This document shows positions 26,217 to 35,261 of a stretch of 64,000 nucleotides of DNA, piece after piece. Source of the stretch: JADFJB01 sp964464595. Lineage in GTDB: Bacteria; Zhuqueibacterota; JdFR-76; DREG01. The stretch covers positions 1-64,000 of the forward strand of contig CAYXGW010000017.1 of assembly GCA_964464595.1 (NCBI GenBank), given 5' to 3'. The notes beneath the pieces were generated by a model that saw only the letters and a program-made list of their open reading frames with translations, did not search any database and had not been told where the DNA came from. Within the stretch, counting starts at the first letter, position 1, and every line of letters starts with the position of its first letter. Position numbers and translations under genes: made by a program.

Positions 26217-28664
26217 ATGAATATGCGTAACAAGTTAAAAATTCTATACTCAGCGATCACAATACTATTAGTAATTCCCACAACCTCAAATTTTTTACAC
26301 CGGATCCATTTTGATCCTCAGGTTATAGTCGAATTCTCATTGCAGGATAATAACGAAACCAGTGAAACTGTAGTTACATTTATAAAGGAAGGAGGATCTG
26401 CTGACCTGGCGGGAATTAAAGTAAACGATATTCTGCTGGGTTTTGATAGCATTAAATTTTTGACTTGGAGGAATAAACACCAACCAGGCGACAAGCTAGC
26501 ATTCAAAATTCGTAGAGGTAGTGAAGAACTTGATGTTGTAGTGACATTGGCACAACGAAATAGATTAATGCCTGTACTTACTTATCTGGTCGGCATGTTG
26601 TTTCTTGTGGTTGGTTTTGTTGTGGTTATCAAAAAACCGGAAATGCGCACACCACGACTTTTCTATTTTTTCTCAGCGACATTTTTCAACATGCTCGTAT
26701 TCAGTTTCATATCTGTCAATCAACCGTTTTATGATGTAGTTACTACCATCCGTTTAGCGGGTCTCATTCTTTTGGGGCCTTCCATGGTTCACTTTTTTAT
26801 GAATTTCCCAAAACGAATCTCTTTTTTACATAAGTATCCCAAAGCTGTTTTTCTCGTTTATCTACCCGCGATTTTGGTATGGACTTATGTCCTATACTTC
26901 AACAAACACTTCATTTTCGGAAATATAATTATTGGAATTTATTTCTTCGCTGCATTCTTTTTACTTGGCGAAAACTCAGCGAAAATTACCAATCCCCACG
27001 AACGAAAATCGATTCGAGTGATACAGTTTGGCATGTATTTAGGATTCTTACCATTAGGCGTTTTCGCCTATTTCCCAGATTTCGTGGTGAATAAATTAGG
27101 TGAAACTGCGGTTGCTTTTGTTTTTGGATTGATGGGATTTGTGCCTATATCGTTTGGATACTCAATCATGCGATATGGTCTGATGGATGTGGAAATCATC
27201 GTTAAAAAAAGCCTGGTTTACAGTATGCTCACCAGTTTTTTTGTACTTCTCTATTTTCTTATTGTGATGGGATTGGGCGGATATTTGGCAAATAATCTTG
27301 GTTTTGCCGGCCAAACTTCAAATATCATTTTTCTGGTAATTGTTGCAATTGCTTTTCAACCGGTTAGAAACGGTATCCAAAACCTGGTTGATCGGCAGTT
27401 TTATAGAAACAAATACCAATATCAAAAAACCTTGCTTCAACTGAGCCAGGATCTGCCGGGTATTACTGATATGCAGGGCATTTTAAAACACATAGCGGAT
27501 ACGATATCCTATGCCATGAAGGTTACTAATGTTATGGCCCATCTGTATGATCAAAAATCCAATCAATATGTGCTTCGATTCAAAACAAAAGGAACAAAAA
27601 GATCTAGAATTAATTGGAAAGATGGAAGTAACAGCCTTATTGAGCTTATAAAAAAAGAGAAATCTTGCTGTCTGTTTTACAAAATAGAAGAAGATGCAAG
27701 TTACAATAACCTCTTACTATCCGAGAAAGTAAAAATTGAGAAAGCTGGAATCGTATTGTCTATCCCAATGTTTTATCAGGATGCATTGATAGGTTTAATC
27801 GGGCTTGGACCAAAAGCTTCCGGTCAGGTTTATAGTATGGAAGATTTGGATCTGCTGCAAACAGTGGCAGGAAATGCCGCAATCGCTCTTGTGAATTCAC
27901 GACTGCACCAGGAAGATTTACGAAAACAAGCATTTGAGAATGAACTGGTGATGGCTCGTAATATCCAGGAAGGATTGCTTCCAAAAGAAGATCCGAATAT
28001 TCCGGGAATTGAAATTACCGGAATTTCTTTACCTTCAAGTATAGTTGGCGGAGATTATTATGACTATATTACTTTACCAAAAAATCGCTTACTTTTTCTC
28101 GTTGGAGATGTTTCCGGAAAAGGTATGCCGGCAGCTATTTATATGTCAAAAGTGCAAGGGATGATACAGATGGGCGCCGGAATTCATAGCAGCCCAAAAA
28201 AAATTCTGATGGATGTTAATCGCAGGATTTACAGCTCCCTGGACTCTAAATCCTTCATCACAATGGCTCTGGCTAAGGTTGATACCAAACTCAATAAAAT
28301 CACCTTTTGCCGGGCAGGACATTTACCCGCACTCATAAAAAGGAAAAACTCAACCGAATGGCTGACTGGCAATGGCATCGGTTTAGGCCTTGAAGAAGGA
28401 AGCATTTTTGATGAATCCATTGAAGAGCACCAAACTAAACTAAATAAAGGCGATTATTTTATACTTTTTAGCGATGGATTGACTGAAGCAATGAATCAAA
28501 ACCACGAACTTTACGGAGAAGAGAGATTGCAAGATATCGTTGAAAACGGAATATTTAGCTCAGCCGGTGAATTAAAAGATTTGCTTCTTGATGATCTGAA
28601 AGATTTTCAAGCTAAATCTAAACAGACAGATGACATCACGATTGTCATTGTTCGATTTCTTTGA
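26217..28664 (+). CDS. PDZ-membrane-GAF-PP2C (SpoIIE-type) phosphatase
   Basis: An 815-aa multi-domain protein. After an N-terminal hydrophobic anchor, a PDZ-like domain (about 35-115, with GGSADLAGIKVNDILLGFD) faces the periplasm. About eight membrane helices follow (about 118-355), then a GAF domain (about 405-560). A SpoIIE/RsbU-type PP2C serine phosphatase completes it (about 575-815), with metal-binding motifs VGGDYYDYI, VGDVSGKGMPAA and FSDGLTEA. PP2C phosphatases of this class dephosphorylate anti-sigma-factor antagonists. No anti-sigma or STAS gene is adjacent. Last gene of the operon. Confidence 0.9.
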   Translation: MNMRNKLKILYSAITILLVIPTTSNFLHRIHFDPQVIVEFSLQDNNETSETVVTFIKEGGSADLAGIKVNDILLGFDSIKFLTWRNKHQPGDKLAFKIRRGSEELDVVVTLAQRNRLMPVLTYLVGMLFLVVGFVVVIKKPEMRTPRLFYFFSATFFNMLVFSFISVNQPFYDVVTTIRLAGLILLGPSMVHFFMNFPKRISFLHKYPKAVFLVYLPAILVWTYVLYFNKHFIFGNIIIGIYFFAAFFLLGENSAKITNPHERKSIRVIQFGMYLGFLPLGVFAYFPDFVVNKLGETAVAFVFGLMGFVPISFGYSIMRYGLMDVEIIVKKSLVYSMLTSFFVLLYFLIVMGLGGYLANNLGFAGQTSNIIFLVIVAIAFQPVRNGIQNLVDRQFYRNKYQYQKTLLQLSQDLPGITDMQGILKHIADTISYAMKVTNVMAHLYDQKSNQYVLRFKTKGTKRSRINWKDGSNSLIELIKKEKSCCLFYKIEEDASYNNLLLSEKVKIEKAGIVLSIPMFYQDALIGLIGLGPKASGQVYSMEDLDLLQTVAGNAAIALVNSRLHQEDLRKQAFENELVMARNIQEGLLPKEDPNIPGIEITGISLPSSIVGGDYYDYITLPKNRLLFLVGDVSGKGMPAAIYMSKVQGMIQMGAGIHSSPKKILMDVNRRIYSSLDSKSFITMALAKVDTKLNKITFCRAGHLPALIKRKNSTEWLTGNGIGLGLEEGSIFDESIEEHQTKLNKGDYFILFSDGLTEAMNQNHELYGEERLQDIVENGIFSSAGELKDLLLDDLKDFQAKSKQTDDITIVIVRFL

Positions 28665-28690
28665 AATACTAATTATGGAAATTAAAACAA

Positions 28691-28855
28691 TTGGCTAATT
28701 TTCAGAAAGGCTACAAAAACAAAATCAAAATTCTTTTATTCCAGTTTAGGAACGAGAATGACCCCATCATATACGAAGAAAGAAGTGCTTTTGCCAACAA
28801 AGCGGGCATTCTGGAGGAACAAGTTCAAATTTTCGATCTTTTGCAAGGCACCTGA
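28691..28855 (+). pseudogene. N-terminal remnant of a glutamine-amidotransferase-like gene
   Basis: A short open frame from a TTG encodes 54 residues. KIKILLFQFRNENDPIIYEE and a following helix (KAGILEEQVQIFDLLQ) look like the N-terminus of class-I glutamine amidotransferase/GMP-synthase-like proteins, then a TGA ends the frame. The rest of the family's roughly 230 residues, including the nucleophile Cys, is not found in the following 250 nt. I interpret it as a truncated relic; family assignment is by pattern memory only. Confidence 0.4.
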
Positions 28856-29110
28856 AACTGAAAAGCTAATTCCTAAATTTTTGGATCTGGATTTTGGGTG
28901 AATATAAAAATACCAAAAAGCAAATGACTAATCTCAAATTAGTTGCCATGAAATTTTCAAAAATTCAAACCTTCATACAAGCTGACAAAAGATTAGAAAC
29001 CATTTATAATTGGACTATTTTGTTTTTTTGAAATTTGGATTTGAAATAGAAATTTACTGAATTATATATGTTATATTCATAAGTTTAAATCAAAATGTCA
29101 GATAAATCTT
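28856..29110. other. AT-rich intergenic region with possible promoter
   Basis: No gene. A candidate sigma-70-like promoter TTGAAA (29041) - 16 nt - TATATA (29063) lies 43 nt before the acetyltransferase start. Confidence 0.35.
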
Positions 29111-29650
29111 ATGAGAATTATACCTCCTTATACTTTTGAGACCGAGCGTCTTCAGATGCGTTTACCGATCAGTGAAGATGCTGATTCCATATTCGAGCAA
29201 TATGCACAGGATGAAGAAGTCACAAGATATCTCATTTGGCCGCCGCATAAAAGTATCGAAGACACCAAAGAATTTTTGAGGAGATGTCAAACAAGCTGGA
29301 GCTCCGATTCTGATTTTCCGTGGGCTATTATTAGAAAAGAAGACAATGTATTGATTGGTATGGTTGCGATTAGAATCAACGAGCACGGTGTAAACCTTGG
29401 ATATTTATTGGGAAAACAGTTCTGGCACCAAGGCTATATGCTTGAAACCCTGAAGCCAATTATTGATTGGGCATTCAGCCAGGATAAAATTTACCGAGTA
29501 TGGGCCTTTTGTGATGTGGAAAATTCATCCTCTGCCAATTTACTTGAAAAAGCAGGGCTGCATAGAGAGGGGATCCTTCGCCGCTGGATTGTTCTGCCTA
29601 ACCGAAGTAATATTCCAAGGGATTGTTATAGCTATTCTAAAACCAGGTGA
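29111..29650 (+). CDS. GNAT N-acetyltransferase (RimJ/RimL type)
   Basis: A 179-aa acetyl-CoA-dependent acetyltransferase of the Acetyltransf_3 type. TERLQMRLPISEDADSIF is the N-terminal strand-helix. Strands 4-5 are LIGMVAIRINEHGVNLGYLL. The acetyl-CoA-binding loop region is LGKQFWHQGYMLETLKPIIDW, where GYMLET replaces the more usual GYATEA, and NSSSANLLEKAGLHREGILR closes the fold. The acceptor is unknown: protein N-terminal, small-molecule or antibiotic substrates all occur in this group. Cytoplasmic, probably monocistronic. Confidence 0.85.
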   Translation: MRIIPPYTFETERLQMRLPISEDADSIFEQYAQDEEVTRYLIWPPHKSIEDTKEFLRRCQTSWSSDSDFPWAIIRKEDNVLIGMVAIRINEHGVNLGYLLGKQFWHQGYMLETLKPIIDWAFSQDKIYRVWAFCDVENSSSANLLEKAGLHREGILRRWIVLPNRSNIPRDCYSYSKTR

Positions 29651-29763
29651 CCAAATACAACTTTAGAATTAATTTTAGTTTGAATTTTCTTAATCAAATC
29701 CAGGTTAAACACATATCAAATTCATAATCATGTTTAATTAGCGCTACCCCAAAAAGTTTTTAA

Positions 29764-32010
29764 ATGATGAAAAAAACGAATGCATTACTCTTGATTTTAA
29801 CTCTAATTTCGCTTTTCTGCGGTTTCCCATCAACTGCACAAGAGTCTGCATCAATTGATGGATTTATAAAGGACCTCAGTTCCGGAGAAACACTAATCCA
29901 TGCAAATATTTATGTGGCAGAGACATTGCAAGGCGCTACTTCAAATAGAAGCGGTTATTACAGAATTACTGGTATTCGTCCTGGTCGCTATATGTTAATA
30001 GCATCCTACATCGGGTATGTTAAATATCAACAAACAATAACAATCTCTTCGGGACAACATCTTCGCAGTGATATTGAACTACGGCCATCGATTATCGAAA
30101 CGGAAGGTGTGATTATAGAAGCTGAAATGGCCATTGATGAAGCGAAACCGGTTGGTGTAGTGGATATGCAGCTCAAAATGGTTAAACAATTACCTGCAAT
30201 CTTGGAAGCCGACTTATTTCGATCGATCCAACTGCTGCCGGGAATTAAAGCTGCCTCTGATTTTTCGAGTGGACTCTATATTCGCGGCGGCAGCCCGGGA
30301 CAAAACCTTATTCTTATAGATCGAACCACCGTCTACAACCCCTCTCATTTTTTTGGTTTCTTTTCGACATTCAATCCCGATGCTATTAAAGATGTTCGTA
30401 TTTACAAGGGCGGCTATCCAGCCGAATATGGGGGCCGCCTGGGTTCAGTAATTGATATTTACAATAGGGATGGTAACCGCAAAGAATTCCAGGGACGGGT
30501 AAGTATTGGGACCATTGCCAGTCGTTTGATGCTTGAAGGCCCCATAAAAAAAGGTTCCTGGATGCTCGCAGCTCGACGATCCACACTCGAACCTATGCTG
30601 GCAATTTTACGGAACAATGTTGATGACGTCCCGGATGCTTTTTACTTTTATGATCTTAACGGAAAAATCAATTATGATCCTGGTCCCAATGACAAGTTGA
30701 ATATGTCGCTTTATTCGGGATTGGATAATGTTAAGTTTCCTTTCGCAGATGATGCCAACTTTGACTTAAGATATGGAAACTTAACTTTAAGCACAAATTG
30801 GACACATATTTTCTCTCAGAAAATCTTTTCCGTTTTTACACTCACCGGATCACGTTATTTTAACTATCCTGGCATAGTCATCAATGCTACAAAAATCGAA
30901 CGAGACAATAAGGTGGCTGATATTTCCGCAAAAGGCGATTTCGAATTTATTGGTTCAAATCACCAAGTGAGAGCCGGCTTTTGGGCAGGAGTTTTAAACC
31001 TCACATTTAAAAACCGGTTTGATGAAGAGGAAACTTTATCTGAAAAAATCAATGCAAAATACGGATCGGTTTATTTTGAAGAAACCTGGAAACCTAAAAA
31101 ATGGAATATTAAAGGAGGTATCCGAGGCAATTTCTTCTCCGCCGGCGATTACATTCGTTTCGAACCCCGCCTGTCAGTTGAACATGTTTTCAGTCAAAGA
31201 TTTCTATTACAAGTTGCATTGGGTCGATATTACCAATTTTTAACCCTAATAACCAATGAAGCTTTTAGCGGTTTCGATACCTGGCTGACAACTGATGATG
31301 GTGTGCCTCCTGCTTGGGGTGACCAGTTTATTTTGGGTTTAAAAACAAGACCAAAACAAGGGCTTCATTTTGATCTTGAGATTTATTATCGTACTATGCG
31401 TGATCTGTTTGAATTTGATCCACGAGTTCCCGATCCTGCCGGGTTAGACTACAAAGATCTGTTTCGGTTTGGAAATGGATATGCATTTGGCGCTGAATTT
31501 TTTCTGGAAAAAAAAGAAGGAAGATTGTTTGGTTTTATTGGTTATACATGGGCAACCAGTCGTCGCCGATTTCCAGGGTATAATAATGATGAATATTATC
31601 CACCCAAATACGATCGAGTTCATGATATCAATATTGTGATGAATTATAAACTGAGTGAAAAATGGCGATTAACTTCTGTATTTAATTTCGCAACAGGCCA
31701 GACATTCACACCTGTTTTAGGGTCGTATTACTTAAAATTTCCTACAAACTCTTCGGATCGGGCGCCTTTTATTGTTGGTAACTTAAATTCATCACGGCTG
31801 CCCTCATACCATCGATTTGACTTGGGATTAGTTCGATTTGGGAAGTTCCTGGGATTTGCAGATTACCAACTTCAAATTCAAGTTATCAATCTATATTCAA
31901 GGCGTAATCTGTGGTTTTACTCATATGACCTCGATGAAAACCCAATTAAACGGGAAGACGTCCGCATGTTACCCATTATCCCTAGTTTATCCTTTTCATT
32001 GGATTTTTAA
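29764..32010 (+). CDS. TonB-dependent receptor
   Basis: A 748-aa outer-membrane receptor with signal peptide (about 1-26, ending STAQ). A carboxypeptidase-D-regulatory-like beta-sandwich (about 29-110, SIDGFIKDLSSGETLIHANI) and a plug domain (about 130-235, PGIKAASDFSSGLYIRGGSPGQN, PAEYGGRLGSVIDI) follow, then a 22-strand barrel ending in an aromatic-terminated strand (LSFSLDF). This arrangement is typical of Bacteroidota/FCB receptors. The next gene, two nucleotides downstream, encodes a DUF4249 lipoprotein, so the pair probably handles one substrate, by analogy with SusCD-like pairs. The ligand is unknown. Confidence 0.92.
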   Translation: MMKKTNALLLILTLISLFCGFPSTAQESASIDGFIKDLSSGETLIHANIYVAETLQGATSNRSGYYRITGIRPGRYMLIASYIGYVKYQQTITISSGQHLRSDIELRPSIIETEGVIIEAEMAIDEAKPVGVVDMQLKMVKQLPAILEADLFRSIQLLPGIKAASDFSSGLYIRGGSPGQNLILIDRTTVYNPSHFFGFFSTFNPDAIKDVRIYKGGYPAEYGGRLGSVIDIYNRDGNRKEFQGRVSIGTIASRLMLEGPIKKGSWMLAARRSTLEPMLAILRNNVDDVPDAFYFYDLNGKINYDPGPNDKLNMSLYSGLDNVKFPFADDANFDLRYGNLTLSTNWTHIFSQKIFSVFTLTGSRYFNYPGIVINATKIERDNKVADISAKGDFEFIGSNHQVRAGFWAGVLNLTFKNRFDEEETLSEKINAKYGSVYFEETWKPKKWNIKGGIRGNFFSAGDYIRFEPRLSVEHVFSQRFLLQVALGRYYQFLTLITNEAFSGFDTWLTTDDGVPPAWGDQFILGLKTRPKQGLHFDLEIYYRTMRDLFEFDPRVPDPAGLDYKDLFRFGNGYAFGAEFFLEKKEGRLFGFIGYTWATSRRRFPGYNNDEYYPPKYDRVHDINIVMNYKLSEKWRLTSVFNFATGQTFTPVLGSYYLKFPTNSSDRAPFIVGNLNSSRLPSYHRFDLGLVRFGKFLGFADYQLQIQVINLYSRRNLWFYSYDLDENPIKREDVRMLPIIPSLSFSLDF

Positions 32011-32011
32011 T

Positions 32012-32914
32012 TTGAATATAAAAAATAGTAAATTCGTACCTATTCTACTCCTCTTCTCTTTTATCATTAGCTGTGGTGTAACGGAACAAGAAATTTTTGA
32101 AGCGGAATATATTGTGGAATCCTATCTAATTGCCTTAGAACCACTACCGGAAGTAAGGCTCTCCAAAACAGTTCCGTTTGGTCATCCTTACTATTTTGAA
32201 AGACAAGCGGTTTCAAGGGCTAGGGTTCAAATCAAGCTATTAGACAAGAATGGAATGGTTAGCCAGGTTTATCCCTACGTGCAAATTATAGACGGAATTT
32301 ATTTATCAACAAAATCCGGTGCGGTTGTCCAACCAAATGGAACGTATGAGTTGACAGTTACTTTTGACAATAATGAAGATATTTTGAGGGCAGCCACCAT
32401 TGTCCCTGATAGTTTTTCAATCATTAAAGTAAATCGTTTTGTTACTGAATTTCAATCCAAAGAACAAGTTGAAATAACAGTGACTCAGAGCTTTTATCCT
32501 GGCAGACAGAATATTTTCCTACTTTCCACTGAATCACTTAATCCTAAATTGGAAGAGTTAACGCCATTCTTAAAAGATTTTTTTGATCCGGAAGAAGATG
32601 ATCTGAAAGATTTGACTATACATCAATCGCCCCTGTTTAATGAGGAGAATTATGAACTTAATGAGGATGGCACTTTGACTATCAAGATTCCATGGATCGC
32701 AATTAACTTTTTTGGACCAAACAGATTTTCAGTGAATGCGATTGATGATAATTTTTTTGATTTTGTTCGCAGCCGGGAAATTCAAACCAGGGGCTCCACC
32801 CTCTCTCCAGGTGAGATACCCGCAATCATCGAACATATTGAAGGTGGCACCGGAATTTTTGCCAGTTTATCACGCGTATCTGTAGAGATACTAGTAACCC
32901 GCTCCAACCCATAA
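32012..32914 (+). CDS. DUF4249 lipoprotein, TTG start
   Basis: A 300-aa lipoprotein of the DUF4249 type. I start it at the TTG at 32012, one base after the receptor's stop codon. The longest open frame reaches back into the receptor gene, but those residues lack sense, and only this start puts the lipobox (IISC, Cys about 20) at the right distance. The mature part is beta-rich with the LSKTVPFGHPYYFERQAVSRARVQI segment characteristic of these proteins. DUF4249 genes usually follow TonB receptors. The function is not established; a surface-exposed partner of the receptor is likely. Confidence 0.75.
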   Translation: MNIKNSKFVPILLLFSFIISCGVTEQEIFEAEYIVESYLIALEPLPEVRLSKTVPFGHPYYFERQAVSRARVQIKLLDKNGMVSQVYPYVQIIDGIYLSTKSGAVVQPNGTYELTVTFDNNEDILRAATIVPDSFSIIKVNRFVTEFQSKEQVEITVTQSFYPGRQNIFLLSTESLNPKLEELTPFLKDFFDPEEDDLKDLTIHQSPLFNEENYELNEDGTLTIKIPWIAINFFGPNRFSVNAIDDNFFDFVRSREIQTRGSTLSPGEIPAIIEHIEGGTGIFASLSRVSVEILVTRSNP

Positions 32915-32925
32915 TAAATAAAATG

Positions 32926-33438
32926 TTATTTAGGCTGAAAAAGAAGGTCACTGTACGAAACTGAAACCAAATCGATTCTACCAATTTCAAATCTGGCCTG
33001 TAAATCATCCAAACACTGTTTCGTATCCGGTTCATTTTCCCCTTTATTTAAAACGCCTTCAAACTCTACGAAATTACCCAGTTTGTCTACTTCGTCTAGA
33101 TGGATCCGAATATTTTTGTATAGATATAACATTCTGATTTTAGACACTACAATTGAAACACCCAAATTTTCCGATAACATCATTTTAAGCTCTTCGCTGT
33201 TTTCAACAGCCAACCGATGGTAACGGCTTTCTCGACTTTCGGTAATATTTTCTCTGAAATAGCCAATTAACTCTGCAGCTTCATTTTCAGCTTCGCGCAG
33301 TTTTAATCTACCCTGGTTTACATTGAAATAAGTATCTACCTGTTTTCTACGCCATTGGAATTGAGCGCCAATTTTATTAGATAGTCCTTCAGCATGTTTG
33401 AGATCCGAATATTTTGCTTTAATTTCTATGTTTCTCAT
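32926..33438 (-). CDS. CYTH-domain protein (class IV cyclase/CyaB-like)
   Basis: A 170-aa protein of the CYTH triphosphate-tunnel superfamily. The N-terminal MRNIEIKAK keeps Glu5 and Lys7 of the E-x-E-x-K signature. Conserved tunnel residues follow (VDTYFNVNQGRLKLRE, HLDEVDKLGNFVEFEG). Family members hydrolyse or cyclise nucleoside triphosphates, thiamine triphosphate or inorganic polyphosphate; the CyaB-like subset includes class IV adenylate cyclases and CYTH phosphatases. The substrate cannot be chosen from sequence. Convergent with the DUF4249 gene, 11 nt apart. Confidence 0.85.
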   Translation of the reverse strand: MRNIEIKAKYSDLKHAEGLSNKIGAQFQWRRKQVDTYFNVNQGRLKLREAENEAAELIGYFRENITESRESRYHRLAVENSEELKMMLSENLGVSIVVSKIRMLYLYKNIRIHLDEVDKLGNFVEFEGVLNKGENEPDTKQCLDDLQARFEIGRIDLVSVSYSDLLFQPK

Positions 33439-33910
33439 TTCTCAAAATAGTTTCATTTCGTATTGTTGTTAAGTATCAAATTAATTACAACTTTAGCAAA
33501 AGAAATTCCTGATTGTGTGAAAAAAGTAAATATATGCATAAAATTTGTATGCTCAATGAATTGCGAAGCGTGTCCGTTCATTGATTATTTTTAAGCTACG
33601 CAAAGTTTTTTTCAATATCTTAAATTTTTAATTGTTATACAAGTCCCTATCATTGATTGATACGCCCCTCTTAGATTTCCGGATGAAATAATATGCAATT
33701 CATTTGATTCACCGCGATTAAATACATTACATTTAATCGGATGTGATATTGTCGAGGTTTTACCGGATTTTTGAATCCGGTCAGATTACTGCACTTTGTT
33801 GACCTCAAATATTTGCTTATGAGTTTAAGTCCATTATTGGAAAATCCGGATGAGATATCAAAAGTCATTTATTTTGAAAATTTCAAACCATTAATCGAAA
33901 GGACGGTTCC
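33439..33910. other. Intergenic region with hairpin
   Basis: 472 nt without a credible gene. A perfect 8-bp hairpin (ACCGGATT-TTTG-AATCCGGT) lies at 33762-33781. There is no T-run, so it is more likely a leader structure than a terminator. AAAGGA at 33897 is the ribosome binding site of the next gene. Confidence 0.5.
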
Positions 33911-35050
33911 ATGTCTAAAACATTGAATCGCCGGCAATGGCTGGCCCGCAGCAGCACGGCTTTAGGTGGGACGTTGTTAGCAGGATATGGTGGATTAAGC
34001 CCTGAACTTATTCCAGAAGGTTATGCCACTCCGAATTCCCCCATCCGAATGATGTTTAATGAAAATCCATACGGCCCATCACAAGTTGCTCGTAAAGCTA
34101 TGATCAAAGCTTTTAACGAAGGTAATCTCTACTCAAGAGACGCCTATAATACCTTACGGAAAATCTTTGCAGAACAGGTGGGAGTAACGACTGATCATGT
34201 CATTATCACGTCCGGTTCAACTGAAGTACTGAATGTGGCTGGCCTGGTTTACGGATTGAACAATGGCGAGATCATTACTCCGCATCCGACTTATGGACGG
34301 CTCTACCGTTATGCCGAACGAATTGGAGCAAAGGTTCACAAAATCCCACTCGATGAAAATGTACATTTCGATTTGGACGGGATCAGAAAAGCAATGAACA
34401 AAAATGTTAAACTGGTTTATTTATGCAATCCCAATAACCCCACCACGACAATTACGCCAAAAGACAAACTGAGAGAACTATGTGAGGAGCTATCGAAAAA
34501 TACCTGTGTCATGGTTGATGAAGCCTATTTTGACTATGTGACCGATCCTCAATATTCTACCATGATCGACATGGTTAAAGATGGGCATAATGTTATTGTT
34601 ACAAGAACAGCCTCCAAAATCCATGGTCTGGCCGGACTTCGGGTAGGCTTCGGCATTGCCGATCCGCAAACCATTAATAATCTCCAAAGACATTTAACCG
34701 GTACCACAAATATCATTGGACTGCGAGCTGCAATAGCAAGTTTTCAAGACAAGGAATTCCAGGATTTTAGCCGGCAAAAAAATCTAGAATCCCGGGAAAT
34801 CGTATACAAAGCTTTAGAAAAAGCCGGACGCAAATATTTGCAAAGCCATACTAATTTCATTTTTTTCCACACTGGCCGACCGATCAGAGAATTCCAAAAA
34901 GCGATGGAACAGCACGGCATCATCGTTGGTCGTCCATTTCCCCCATATGATGATTGGTGTCGATTGAGTATGGCCAAACCGGAAGAGATGGAGCTTTTTG
35001 CCAGTGCGTTTGAGAAAGTGATGGGTGTAGAAGTTGGGAGTGGGAATTAA
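33911..35050 (+). CDS. Tat-signal PLP-dependent aminotransferase (HisC-like)
   Basis: A 379-aa fold-type I aminotransferase. PLP residues are visible: Lys236 in TASKIHGLAGLRVGF (Schiff base), Asp in MVDEAYFDYV, Asn in YLCNPNNPTTT, and the SGSTEVLNV phosphate-binding loop. It resembles histidinol-phosphate aminotransferase, but the substrate is uncertain. Residues 1-30 contain the twin-arginine pattern NRRQWLARSSTALGG followed by a hydrophobic stretch, so the enzyme is probably exported folded with its cofactor to the periplasm or outer face. That is unusual for this family but seen in some environmental lineages. No his-operon genes are nearby. Confidence 0.88.
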   Translation: MSKTLNRRQWLARSSTALGGTLLAGYGGLSPELIPEGYATPNSPIRMMFNENPYGPSQVARKAMIKAFNEGNLYSRDAYNTLRKIFAEQVGVTTDHVIITSGSTEVLNVAGLVYGLNNGEIITPHPTYGRLYRYAERIGAKVHKIPLDENVHFDLDGIRKAMNKNVKLVYLCNPNNPTTTITPKDKLRELCEELSKNTCVMVDEAYFDYVTDPQYSTMIDMVKDGHNVIVTRTASKIHGLAGLRVGFGIADPQTINNLQRHLTGTTNIIGLRAAIASFQDKEFQDFSRQKNLESREIVYKALEKAGRKYLQSHTNFIFFHTGRPIREFQKAMEQHGIIVGRPFPPYDDWCRLSMAKPEEMELFASAFEKVMGVEVGSGN

Positions 35051-35051
35051 G

Positions 35052-35177
35052 GCATAAGGTATAGGGTATAAGGTATAGGAATTAGGTGGTTAGCTGTTGG
35101 ATATTGGAATTACTCTCTCCCGAGAGGCTGTGTCTTGAGCCTATCGGAGGGGAAGAAAATCCTTGATTGGGATTTTC
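35052..35177. repeat. Heptamer mini-repeat followed by two hairpins
   Basis: GGTATAR units of 7 bp repeat four times (35057-35084 approximately). A CTCTC-CC-GAGAG hairpin follows at 35115-35126, then GAAAATCC-TTGATTG-GGATTTTC at 35155-35177. There is no T-run after either hairpin. They lie in the convergent gap between the aminotransferase and the giant-protein operon, so they may act together as a bidirectional transcription stop. Confidence 0.5.
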
Positions 35178-35261
35178 ATGGTGTGTAAAATAGTCGACAC
35201 GGAGAAATGGATAATCCCTGAAAACTAGTATTTATCACAAAACAGAATGGCTGTATTTCAA

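Noticed and set aside
31838..32011. N-terminal extension of the DUF4249 ORF
   Set aside because: Overlaps the receptor gene out of frame and would bury the lipobox 80 residues inside the protein.
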